A DNA stretch of 64,000 nucleotides from Clusia tigrina (taxonomy: Eukaryota > Arthropoda > Insecta > Diptera > Clusiidae), in the NCBI GenBank assembly GCA_920105625.2, contig OV050031.1, forward strand, positions 45,196,925-45,260,924, read 5' to 3'. The notes under the pieces were generated by a model that searched no databases, had not been told where the DNA came from, and worked only from the letters and a program-made list of their open reading frames with translations. Position numbers and translations under genes: made by a program. Shown here piece by piece: positions 12,101 to 23,959 of this stretch. Every line of letters starts with the position of its first letter. Position 1 is the stretch's first letter.

Positions 12101-14012
12101 AGCATTGGAATTTTCAATTGTATTGCAATTTAATTATAATTGGCATTGTAGTTTTCGAAGATATCTTAATTTAATTTTAATTGGCATTAGAATCAATGGT
12201 TGTGCAATTTAATTTCAATTGGCATTGAAATTGTAAATGTTAATGCAGCTTAATTTTTATTGGAATTGGAATTTTTAATGGTAATGCAATTTAATTGTAA
12301 TTAGCATTGAAGTTGTTTATGGTAAAGCAATTTTATTTTAATTGTCATTGGAAATGTCAATGGAAATGCAATTTAACTTTAATTCGCATTGGAACTTTCA
12401 ATGGTAATGCAATTTGATTTTAATTGGCGTTGGAATTGTCAATGGTAATGAAATTAAAATTAAATTGCATTTTCACTTTAATTAGCATTGGAATTGTCAA
12501 TGGTAATAAAATTTAATTGTAATTAGCATTGGAATTTACAATGGCAATGCAATTTTAATTTAATAGGCAATGGAATTATCTATGGTAATGCAATTTAATT
12601 TAATTTTAATTGGCATAGGAACTGTCAATGGTAATGTAATTTAACTTTAATTAGCATTGGAATTTTCAAATGTATTGCAATTTAATTGGCATTGGAATTT
12701 TCGCAGATAATGCAATTTAATTTTAATTGTGATTGGAATTTTCAATGGTAATGCAGTTAAACTTTAATTATCATTGGAATTTTCAATTGTATTGCAATTT
12801 AATTATAATTGGCATTGTAATTTTCGAAGATATCTTAATTTAATTTTAATTGGCATTCGAATCAATGGTTGTGCAATTTAAATTCAATTGGCATTGAAAT
12901 TGTCAATGTTAATGCAACTTAATTTTAATTGGAATTGGAATTTTTAATGGTAATGCAATTTAATTGTAATTAGCATTGGAATTGTTTATGGTAAAGCAAT
13001 TTTATTTTAATTGTCATTGGAATTCTCAATGGTAATGCAATTTAAATTTAATTAGCATTGGAATTTTCAATGGTAATTCAATTGAATTTAAATTGGCGTT
13101 GGAATTTTCAATGTTAATGCAATTTAATTTTAATAGACATTGGATATATCAATGGTAATGCAAATTAATTGTAATTAGCATTGAAATTTTCAATGGTAAA
13201 GCAATTCAATTTTAATTAACATTGAAATTGTCAATGATAATGCAACTTTATTTTAACTGGCATTGGAATTGTCAATGTAAATACAATTAAACTTTAATTA
13301 GCTTTAGAATTTTCAATTGTAATGCCATTTAATTTTAATTGGCAATGGAATTTTCAATAGTAATGCAATTTAATTTTAATTAGCATTAAATTTTTAAAGA
13401 TAATGCAATTTAATTTTAATTAGCATTAAATCTTTGAATGGTAGTGCCATTTAATTGTAATTAGAAATTAAAATTTTCAATAGTAATGCAATTTAATTTT
13501 AATAGGCATTGGAATTTTCAATGGTGATGCATTTGGTTTTAATTAGCATTGGAAATTTTAATTGTATTGCATTTAATTTTAATTGGCATTGGAATTTTCG
13601 AAGGTATTGCAATTTAATATTAATTGTCATTGGAACTTTCCATGGTTTTGCAATTTAATTTTAATAGGCATTGGAATTTTCAATGGTTATGCAATTCAAT
13701 TGTAATTAGCATGGGAATTTTCAATGGTAATACAATTTAGTTTTAATTGGCATTGGAATTTTCAATGGTAATGCAATTTAATTTTAATTGGCATTGCAAT
13801 TTTCAACGGTAATAAAAATTACTTTTAATTGGTATTGGAGATTTCAAAGGAAATGCAATTTAATTTTCATTGGCGTTGGAATTTCAAATTAAAATACCAT
13901 TTAATTTTAACTGGCATTGGAATTTTTAATGGCAGTGCATCTCAATTTTAATTAGTATTGAAATTGTCAATGGTAATGCAATTTTCTTCTAATTGGCATT
14001 GGAATTGTCAAT
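12101..14012 (+). repeat. 1,912-bp higher-order unit, copy 2 (R2)
   Basis: Counterpart of 4,120-6,031. This member is also the template-like match for 30,945-33,730 at offset 18,836 (ATAGGAACTG at 12,615 and 31,451; TTCGAAG at 12,154 and 30,990). Confidence 0.83.
13749..13789 (+). repeat. Reference copy of the 41-bp monomer
   Basis: This copy matches the apparent consensus and is a convenient type specimen. Numbering from the GG of GGCATT: 1-8 is GGCATTGG, 9-14 is the first AATTTT, 15-20 is CAATGG, 21-26 is TAATGC, 27-41 is A/T only and holds a second AATTTT at 32-37. The next monomer begins at 13,790. Common substitutions across the window are G or A at position 1 (GGCATT or AGCATT), T or G at position 13 (TTTTC or TTGTC), C or T around position 36, and CAATGG changed to CAATGA or CAATGT. 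Positions 3-8 and the A/T-only tail look the most constant. The consensus holds no CpG. Confidence 0.93.
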
Positions 14013-14895
14013 TATAATGCAATTAATTTTAATTGGCGTTGGAATTGTCAATGGTAATGCAAGTTAACTTTAATTAGCAATGGAGTTTTCAATGCTAATG
14101 CAATTTAATGTTAATTAGCATACAAATTTTAAATGGTAATTCATATTAATTGTAATTAGAAATTAAAATTTTCAATGATAATGAAATTGAATTTTAGTTG
14201 GCATTGGAATTGTCAATGGTAATGCAATTTAAATTTAATTAGCATTGGAATTGTCAATGGTAATTCTATTTTATTTTAATTTGTATTGAAAATTTCATTG
14301 GTAATGCAATTTAATTGTAATGAGCATTACAATTTTCAATGGTAAAGCAATTGCGTTTTAGTTAGCATTGGAATTTTCAATGGTAGTGCTATTAAATTTT
14401 AATTTCCTTTGAATTTTTCAATGGTAATACAATTTAATTTGAATTGTCATTGGAATTCTCAATGTAAATGCAATTTAATTGTGATAAGCATTGGAATTTT
14501 CAATGGTAATGCACTTTAATTTTAATTAGCATTGGTATTTTCAATGGTAATGCAATTTCAATTTGTTTAGCAGTAAAATGTTTAACGGTAGTGCAAATTA
14601 ATTGAAATTAGAATTTAAAATTTTTAATAGTAATGCAATTTAATTTAAGTAGCATTGGAATATTCAATGGTAATGCAATTTAACATTAATTAGCATTGAC
14701 ATTTTCACTGATAATGGAATTTAATTTAATTGACATTGAATTTGAGTAATGCAACTGAATTTTAGTTTGCTTAGAAATTTTCAATGGAAATGCAATTTAA
14801 TTTTAATTTCAATGGTTACGCAATTTAACTTTAATTGGCATTAGAACTTTCAATGGTAATGCAATTTGATTTTAATTGGCATTTGAATTGTCAAT

Positions 14896-17800
14896 GGTAA
14901 TGAAATTAAAATTAAATTGCATTTTCACTTTCATTAGCATTGGAATTGTCAATGGTAATAAAGATTAATTGTAATTAGCATTGGAATTTTCAATGGCAAT
15001 ACAATTTTATTTTAATTTCATTGGTTACGCAATTTAACTTTAATTGGCATTGGAACTTTCAATGGTAATGTAATTTGATTTTAATTGACATTGGAATTGT
15101 CAATGGTAATGAAATTAAAATTAAATTGCATTTTCACTTTCATTAGCATTGGAATTGTCAATGGTAATAAAGATTAATTGTAATTAGCATTGGAATTTTC
15201 AATGGCAATGCATTTTTATTTTAATTGGCATTGGAATTTTCGCAGATAATGCAATTTAATTTTAATTGTCATTGGAATTTTCAATGGTAATGAAGTTGAA
15301 CTTTAATTAGCATTGGAATTTTCAATTGTATTGCAATTTAATTATAATTGGCATTGTAGTTTTCGAAGATATCTTAATTTAATTTTAATTGGCATTAGAA
15401 TCAATGGTTGTGCAATTTAATTTCAATTGGCATTGAAATTGTAAATGTTAATGCAGCTTAATTTTTATTGGAATTGGAATTTTTAATGGTAATGCAATTT
15501 AATTGTAATTAGCATTGAAGTTGTTTATGGTAATGCAATTTGATTTTAATTGGCGTTGGAATTGTCAATGGTAATGAAATTAAAATTAAATTGCATTTTC
15601 ACTTTAATTAGCATTGGAATTGTCAATGGTAATAAAATTTAATTGTAATTAGCATTGGAATTTACAATGGCAATGCAATTTTAATTTAATAGGCAATGGA
15701 ATTATCTATGGTAATGCAATTTAATTTAATTTTAATTGGCATAGGAACTGTCAATGGTAATGTAATTTAACTTTAATTAGCATTGGAATTTTCAAATGTA
15801 TTGCAATTTAATTGGCATTGGAATTTTCGCAGATAATGCAATTTAATTTTAATTGTGATTGGAATTTTCAATGGTAATGCAGTTAAACTTTAATTATCAT
15901 TGGAATTTTCAATTGTATTGCAATTTAATTATAATTGGCATTGTAATTTTCGAAGATATCTTAATTTAATTTTAATTGGCATTCGAATCAATGGTTGTGC
16001 AATTTAAATTCAATTGGCATTGAAATTGTCAATGTTAATGCAACTTAATTTTAATTGGAATTGGAATTTTTAATGGCAATGCAATTTAATTGTAATTAGC
16101 ATTGGAATTGTTTATGGTAAAGCAATTTTATTTTAATTGTCATTGGAATTGTCAATGGTAATGCAATTTAAATTTAATTAGCATTGGAATTTTCAATGGT
16201 AATTCAATTGAATTTAAATGGGCGTTGGAATTTTCAATGTTAATGCAATTTATTTTAATAGACATTGGATATATCAATGGTAATGCAAATTAATTGTAAT
16301 TAGCATTGAAATTTTCAATGGCAAAGCAATTCAATTTTAATTAACATTGAAATTGTCAATGATAATGCAACTTTATTTTAACTGGCATTGGAATTGTCAA
16401 TGTAAATACAATTAAACTTTAATTAGCTTTAGAATTTTCAATTGTAATGCCATTTAATTTTAATTGGCAATGGAATTTTCAATAGTAATGCAATTTAATT
16501 TTAATTAGCATTAAATTTTTAAAGATAATGCAATTTAATTTTAATTAGCATTAAATCTTTGAATGGTAGTGCCATTTAATTGTAATTAGAAATTAAAATT
16601 TTCAATAGTAATGCAATTTAATTTTAATAGGCATTGGAATTTTCAATGGTGATGCATTTGGTTTTAATTAGCATTGGAAATTTTAATTGTATTGCATTTA
16701 ATTTTAATTGGCATTGGAATTTTCGAAGGTATTGCAATTTAATATTAATTGTCATTGGAACTTTCCATGGTTTTGCAATTTAATTTTAATAGGCATTGGA
16801 ATTTTCAATGGTTATGCAATTCAATTGTAATTAGCATGGGAATTTTCAATGGTAATACAATTTAGTTTTAATTGGCATTGGAATTTTCAATGGTAATGCA
16901 ATTTAATTTTAATTGGCATTGCAATTTTCAACGGTAATAAAAATTACTTTTAATTGGTATTGGAGATTTCAAAGGAAATGCAATTTAATTTTCATTGGCA
17001 TTGGAATTTCAAATTAAAATACCATTTAATTTTAACTGGCATTGGAATTTTTAATGGCAGTGCATTTCAATTTTAATTAGTATTGAAATTGTCAATGGTA
17101 ATGCAAGTTAACTTTAATTAGCAATGGAGTTTTCAATGCTAATGCAATTTAATGTTAATTAGCATACAAATTTTAAATGGTAATTCATATTAATTGTAAT
17201 TAGAAATTAAAATTTTCAATGATAATGAAATTTAATTTTAGTTGGCATTGGAATTGTCAATGGTAATGCAATTTAAATTTAATTAGCATTGGAATTGTCA
17301 ATGGTAATTCTATTTTATTTTAATTTGTATTGAAAATTTCATTGGTAATGCAATTTAATTGTAATGAGCATTACAATTTTCAATGGTAAAGCAATTGCGT
17401 TTTAGTTAGCATTGGAATTTTCAATGGTAGTGCTATTAAATTTTAATTTCCTTTGAATTTTTCAATGGTAATACAATTTAATTTGAATTGTCATTGGAAT
17501 TCTCAATGTAAATGCAATTTAATTGTGATAAGCATTGGAATTTTCAATGGTAATGCACTTTAATTTTAATTAGCATTGGTATTTTCAATGGTAATGCAAT
17601 TTCAATTTGTTTAGCAGTAAAATGTTTAACGGTAGTGCAAATTAATTGAAATTAGAATTTAAAATTTTTAATAGTAATGCAATTTAATTTAAGTAGCATT
17701 GGAATATTCAATGGTAATGCAATTTAACATTAATTAGCATTGACATTTTCACTGATAATGGAATTTAATTTAATTGACATTGAATTTGAGTAATGCAACT

Positions 17801-18840
17801 GAATTTTAATTTGCTTAGAAATTTTCAATGGAAATGCAATTTAATTTTAATTTCAATGGTTACGCAATTTAACTTTAATTGGCATTAGAACTTTCAATGG
17901 TAATGCAATTTGATTTTAATTGGCATTGGAATTGTCAATGGTAATGAAATTAAAATTAAATTGTATTTTCACTTTCATTAGCATTGGAATTGTCAATGGT
18001 AATAAAAATTAATTGTAATTAGCATTGGAATTTTCAATGGCAATGCAATTTTATTTTAATTGGCATTGGAATTATCTATAGTAATGCAATTTAATTTAAT
18101 TTTAATTGGCATCGGAACTGTCAATGGTAATGCAATTCAACTTTAATTAGCATTGGAATTTTCAAATGTATTTCAATTTAATTGGCATTGGAATTTTGCA
18201 ATTTAACTTTAATTCGCATTGGAATTGTCAATGGTAATGCAATTTAATTTTAATTAGCATTGGAATTGTCAATGGTAATGCAAATTAATTGTAATTACCA
18301 ATGGAATTTTCAATGATAATGCATTTTAATTTTAATTGGTATTGGAATTGTCAATGGTAATGCAATTTAATTTTAATTAGCATTGGAATTGTCAATGGTA
18401 ATGCAATTTAATTGTAATTACCAATGGAATTTTCAATGATAATGCATTTTAATTTTAATTGTTATTGGAATTGTCAATGGTAATGCTGTAATTGTAATTC
18501 GCATTGGAGTTTTCAATGGTAATGCAATTGAATTTTAATTAACATTGGAATTTTCAATGGTAATGCAATTTAATTTTAATTTGCTTTAAATTGTTTAATG
18601 GTAATATAATTTAATTGTAATTAGCATTGGAAATTTCAATGGTAATGCAATTTAATTTTAATTGGCATTGGAACTTTCAATGGTAATGCAATTTGATTTA
18701 ATCGGCATTGGAATTGTCAATGGTATTGAAATTAAAATTAAATTGCATTTTCACGTTAATTACCATTGGAATTGTCAATGGTAATAAAATTTAATTGTGA
18801 TTAGCATTGGAATTTTCAATGGCAATGCAATTTTATTTTA
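14896..18840 (+). repeat. Mosaic superblock R3
   Basis: The block begins with the same type A doublet as R1 and R2 but is shortened by internal deletions. Near 15,530 the sequence goes from TTGTTTATGGTAA directly to TGCAATTTGATTTT, two monomers fewer than at 630-740, and continues as second-member 1,912-type sequence. Near 17,100 about two monomers (the TTTATTCTAATT and TCAATTATAATGC pair) are missing relative to 13,978-14,060. From about 17,860 it follows the R1-specific 1.2-kb module. Near 18,830 it switches to TTTTATTTTAATTTCATTGG, skipping the first type A member that precedes that landmark elsewhere. Confidence 0.78.
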
Positions 18841-18846
18841 ATTTCA

Positions 18847-20555
18847 TTGGTTACGCAATTTAACTTTAATTGGCATTGGAACTTTCAATGTTAATGTAAT
18901 TTGATTTTAATTGTAATTGGAATTGTCAATGGTAATGAAATTAAAATTAAATTGCATTTTCACTTTCATTAGCATTGGAATTGTCAATGGCAATAAAGAT
19001 TAATTGTAATTAGCATTGCAATTTTCAATGGCAATGCATTTTTATTTTAATTGGCATTGGAATTTTCGCAGATAATGCAATTTAATTTTAATTGTCATTG
19101 GAATTTTCAATGGTAATGGAGTTGAACTTTAATTAGCATTGGAATTTTCAATTATATTACAATTTAATTATAATTGGCATTGTAGTTTTCGAAGATATCT
19201 TAATTTAATTTTAATTGGCATTAGAATCAATGGTTGTGCAATTTAATTTCAATTGGCATTGAAATTGTAAATGTTAATGCAACTTAGATTTAATTGGAAT
19301 TGGAATTTTTAATGGTAATGCAATTTAATTGTAATTAGCATTGGAGTTGTTTATGGTAAAGCAATTTTATTTTAATTGTCATTGGAATTGTCAATGGAAA
19401 TGCAATTAACTTTAATTCGCATTGGAATTTTCAATGGTAATGCAATTTAATTTTAATTGGCATTGGAACTTTCAATGGTAATGCAATTTGATTTGAATTG
19501 GCATTGGAATTGTCAATGGTAATGAAATTAAAATTAAATTGCATTTTCACTTTAATTAGCATTGGAATTGTCAATGGTAATAAAATTTAATTGTAATTAG
19601 CATTGGAATTTTCAATGGCAATGCAATTTTAATTTAATAGGCAATGGAATTATCTATGGTAATGCAATTTAATTTAATTTTAATTGGCATAGGAAGTGTC
19701 AATGCTAATGCAATTTAACTTTAATTAGCATTGGAATTTTCAAATGTATTGCAATTTAATTGGCATTGGAATTTTCGCAGATAATGCAATTTAATTTTAA
19801 TTGTGATTGGAATGCAGTTAAACTTTAATTATCATTAGAATTTTCAATTGTTTTGCAATTTAATTATAATTGGCTTTGTAATTTTCGAAGATATCTTAAT
19901 TTAATTTTAATTGGCATTCGAATCAATGGTTGTGCAATTTAAATTCAATTGGCATTGAAATTGTCAATGTTAATGCAACTTAATTTTAATTGGAATTGGA
20001 ATTTTTAATGGTAATGCAATTTAATTGTAATTAGCATTGGAATTGTTTATGGTAAAGCAATTTTATTTTAATTGTCATTGGAAGTGTCAATGGTAATGCA
20101 ATTTAACTTTAATTAGCATTGGAATTTTCAAATGAATTGCAATTTAATTGGCATTGGAATTTTCGCAGATAATGCAATTTAATTTTAATTGTGATTGGAA
20201 TTTTCAATGGTAATGCAGTTAAACTTTAATTATCATTGGAATTTTCAATTGTATTGCAATTTAATTATAATTGGCATTGTAATTTTCGAAGATATCTTAA
20301 TTTAATTTTAATTGGCATTCGAATCAATGGTTGTGCAATTTAAATTCAATTGGCATTGAAATTGTCAATGGTAATGCAATTTAATTTTAATTAGCATTGG
20401 AATTGTCAATGGTAATGCAAATTAATTGTAATTACCAATGGAATTTTCAATGATAATGCATTTTAATTTTAATTGGTATTGGAATTGTCAATGGTAATGC
20501 CATTTAACTTTAATTCGCATTGGAATTTTCAATGGTAATGCAATTGAATTTTAAT
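18847..20555 (+). repeat. Left copy of a 3,404-bp-offset duplication
   Basis: TTGGTTACGC (18,847 and 22,251), GGAGTTGAAC (19,118 and 22,522) and ATGCCATTTA (20,497 and 23,901) are each repeated at exactly 3,404 bp. Both copies share rare private changes such as TCAATTATATTACAA and the 13-bp deletion that gives TGATTGGAATGCAG. The copy ends at about 20,560, where TTAATAGACATTGGTAATGC is followed by ATTTAATTGTAATGAGC instead of AAATTAATTG. Confidence 0.87.
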
Positions 20556-20559
20556 AGAC

Positions 20560-22060
20560 ATTGGTAATGCAATTTAATTGTAATGAGCATTACAATTTTC
20601 AATGGTAAAGCAATTGCGTTTTAGTTAGCATTGGAATTTTCAATGGTAGTGCTATTAAATTTTAATTTCCTTTGAATTTTTCAATGGTAATACAATTTAA
20701 TTTGAATTGTCAATGGAATTCTCAATGTAAATGCAATTTAATTGTGATAAGCATTGGAATTTTCAATGGTAATGCACTTTAATTTTAATTAGCATTGGTA
20801 TTTTCAATGGTAATGCAATTTCAATTTGTTTAGCAGTAAAATGTTTAACGGTAGTGCAAATTAATTGAAATTAGAATTTAAAATTTTTAATAGTAATGCA
20901 ATTTAATTTAAGTAGCATTGGAATATTCAATGGTAATGCAATTTAACATTAATTAGCATTGACATTTTCACTGATAATGGAATTTAATTTAATTGACATT
21001 GAATTTGAGTAATGCAACTGAATTTTAATTTGCTTAGAAATTTTCAATGGAAATGCAATTTAATTTTAATTTCAATGGTTACGCAATTTAACTTTAATTG
21101 GCATTAGAACTTTCAATGGTAATGCAATTTGATTTTAATTGGCATTGGAATTGTCAATGGTAATGAAATTAAAATTAAATTGTATTTTCACTTTCATTAG
21201 CATTGGAATTGTCAATGGTAATAAAAATTAATTGTAATTAGCATTGGAATTTTCAATGGCAATGCAATTTTATTTTAATTGGCATTGGAATTATCTATAG
21301 TAATGCAATTTAATTTAATTTTAATTGGCATCGGAACTGTCAATGGTAATGCAATTCAACTTTAATTAGCATTGGAATTTTCAAATGTATTTCAATTTAA
21401 TTGGCATTGGAATTTTGCAATTTAACTTTAATTCGCATTGGAATTGTCAATGGTAATGCAATTTAATTTTAATTAGCATTGGAATTGTCAATGGTAATGC
21501 AAATTAATTGTAATTACCAATGGAATTTTCAATGATAATGCATTTTAATTTTAATTGGTATTGGAATTGTCAATGGTAATGCAATTTAATTTTAATTAGC
21601 ATTGGAATTGTCAATGGTAATGCAATTTAATTGTAATTACCAATGGAATTTTCAATGATAATGCATTTTAATTTTAATTGTTATTGGAATTGTCAATGGT
21701 AATGCTGTAATTGTAATTCGCATTGGAGTTTTCAATGGTAATGCAATTGAATTTTAATTAACATTGGAATTTTCAATGGTAATGCAATTTAATTTTAATT
21801 TGCTTTAAATTGTTTAATGGTAATATAATTTAATTGTAATTAGCATTGGAAATTTCAATGGTAATGCAATTTAATTTTAATTGGCATTGGAACTTTCAAT
21901 GGTAATGCAATTTGATTTAATCGGCATTGGAATTGTCAATGGTATTGAAATTAAAATTAAATTGCATTTTCACGTTAATTACCATTGGAATTGTCAATGG
22001 TAATAAAATTTAATTGTGATTAGCATTGGAATTTTCAATGGCAATGCAATTTTAATTTAA
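20560..22060 (+). repeat. Copy of 17,340-18,830 at offset 3,219
   Basis: GTAATGAGCA (17,361 and 20,580) and GGTATTGAAA (18,722 and 21,941) fix a constant offset of 3,219 bp. At the right end the two copies part: 22,060 continues into TTTAATTTAATAGGCAATGG and a full type A doublet, whereas 18,830 jumps ahead. The same sequence continues colinearly to about 25,070 in a block that reappears at 44,100-48,620 at offset 23,540-23,552. Confidence 0.85.
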
Positions 22061-22250
22061 TAGGCAATGGAATTATCTATGGTATAACAATTTAATTTAA
22101 TTTTATTGGCATAGGAACTGTCAATGGTAATGAAATTAAAATTAAATTGCATTTTCACTTTCATTAGCATTGGAATTGTCAATGGTAATAAAGATTAATT
22201 GTAATTAGCATTGGAATTTTCAATGGCAATACAATTTTATTTTAATTTCA

Positions 22251-23959
22251 TTGGTTACGCAATTTAACTTTAATTGGCATTGGAACTTTCAATGTTAATG
22301 TAATTTGATTTTAATTGTAATTGGAATTGTCAATGGTAATGAAATTAAAATTAAATTGCATTTTCACTTTCATTAGCATTGGAATTGTCAATGGCAATAA
22401 AGATTAATTGTAATTAGCATTGCAATTTTCAATGGCAATGCATTTTTATTTTAATTGGCATTGGAATTTTCGCAGATAATGCAATTTAATTTTAATTGTC
22501 ATTGGAATTTTCAATGGTAATGGAGTTGAACTTTAATTAGCATTGGAATTTTCAATTATATTACAATTTAATTATAATTGGCATTGTAGTTTTCGAAGAT
22601 ATCTTAATTTAATTTTAATTGGCATTAGAATCAATGGTTGTGCAATTTAATTTCAATTGGCATTGAAATTGTAAATGTTAATGCAACTTAGATTTAATTG
22701 GAATTGGAATTTTTAATGGTAATGCAATTTAATTGTAATTAGCATTGGAGTTGTTTATGGTAAAGCAATTTTATTTTAATTGTCATTGGAATTGTCAATG
22801 GAAATGCAATTAACTTTAATTCGCATTGGAATTTTCAATGGTAATGCAATTTAATTTTAATTGGCATTGGAACTTTCAATGGTAATGCAATTTGATTTGA
22901 ATTGGCATTGGAATTGTCAATGGTAATGAAATTAAAATTAAATTGCATTTTCACTTTAATTAGCATTGGAATTGTCAATGGTAATAAAATTTAATTGTAA
23001 TTAGCATTGGAATTTTCAATGGCAATGCAATTTTAATTTAATAGGCAATGGAATTATCTATGGTAATGCAATTTAATTTAATTTTAATTGGCATAGGAAG
23101 TGTCAATGCTAATGCAATTTAACTTTAATTAGCATTGGAATTTTCAAATGTATTGCAATTTAATTGGCATTGGAATTTTCGCAGATAATGCAATTTAATT
23201 TTAATTGTGATTGGAATGCAGTTAAACTTTAATTATCATTAGAATTTTCAATTGTTTTGCAATTTAATTATAATTGGCTTTGTAATTTTCGAAGATATCT
23301 TAATTTAATTTTAATTGGCATTCGAATCAATGGTTGTGCAATTTAAATTCAATTGGCATTGAAATTGTCAATGTTAATGCAACTTAATTTTAATTGGAAT
23401 TGGAATTTTTAATGGTAATGCAATTTAATTGTAATTAGCATTGGAATTGTTTATGGTAAAGCAATTTTATTTTAATTGTCATTGGAAGTGTCAATGGTAA
23501 TGCAATTTAACTTTAATTAGCATTGGAATTTTCAAATGAATTGCAATTTAATTGGCATTGGAATTTTCGCAGATAATGCAATTTAATTTTAATTGTGATT
23601 GGAATTTTCAATGGTAATGCAGTTAAACTTTAATTATCATTGGAATTTTCAATTGTATTGCAATTTAATTATAATTGGCATTGTAATTTTCGAAGATATC
23701 TTAATTTAATTTTAATTGGCATTCGAATCAATGGTTGTGCAATTTAAATTCAATTGGCATTGAAATTGTCAATGGTAATGCAATTTAATTTTAATTAGCA
23801 TTGGAATTGTCAATGGTAATGCAAATTAATTGTAATTACCAATGGAATTTTCAATGATAATGCATTTTAATTTTAATTGGTATTGGAATTGTCAATGGTA
23901 ATGCCATTTAACTTTAATTCGCATTGGAATTTTCAATGGTAATGCAATTGAATTTTAAT
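22251..23959 (+). repeat. Right copy of the 3,404-bp-offset duplication
   Basis: Second copy of 18,847-20,555. It is followed by the expected AACATTGG, AGACATTGG and TAGCATTGAAATT monomers, so the left copy is the one cut by a joint. The counterpart at 45,790-47,500 has TATATTGC in place of TATATTAC and lacks the 13-bp deletion at GATTGGAATGCAG. Confidence 0.86.

Larger units (their letters stand above)
7982..14699 (+). repeat. Superblock R2, right copy of the 7,981-bp duplication
   Basis: This copy is colinear with 1-6,718. It reads straight into a further type A doublet at 14,896, whereas R1 continues into a different 1-kb module (6,840-7,981), so the two copies end in different contexts. 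The part 9,776-13,700 is the best match, at a constant offset of 23,957 bp, for 33,733-37,700: the truncated monomer lies at 12,083 and 36,040, GAAGATACC at 10,914 and 34,871, and ATAGGAACTG at 12,615 and 36,572. R2-type sequence is therefore the likely relative or source of the right-hand superblock. Confidence 0.86.
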
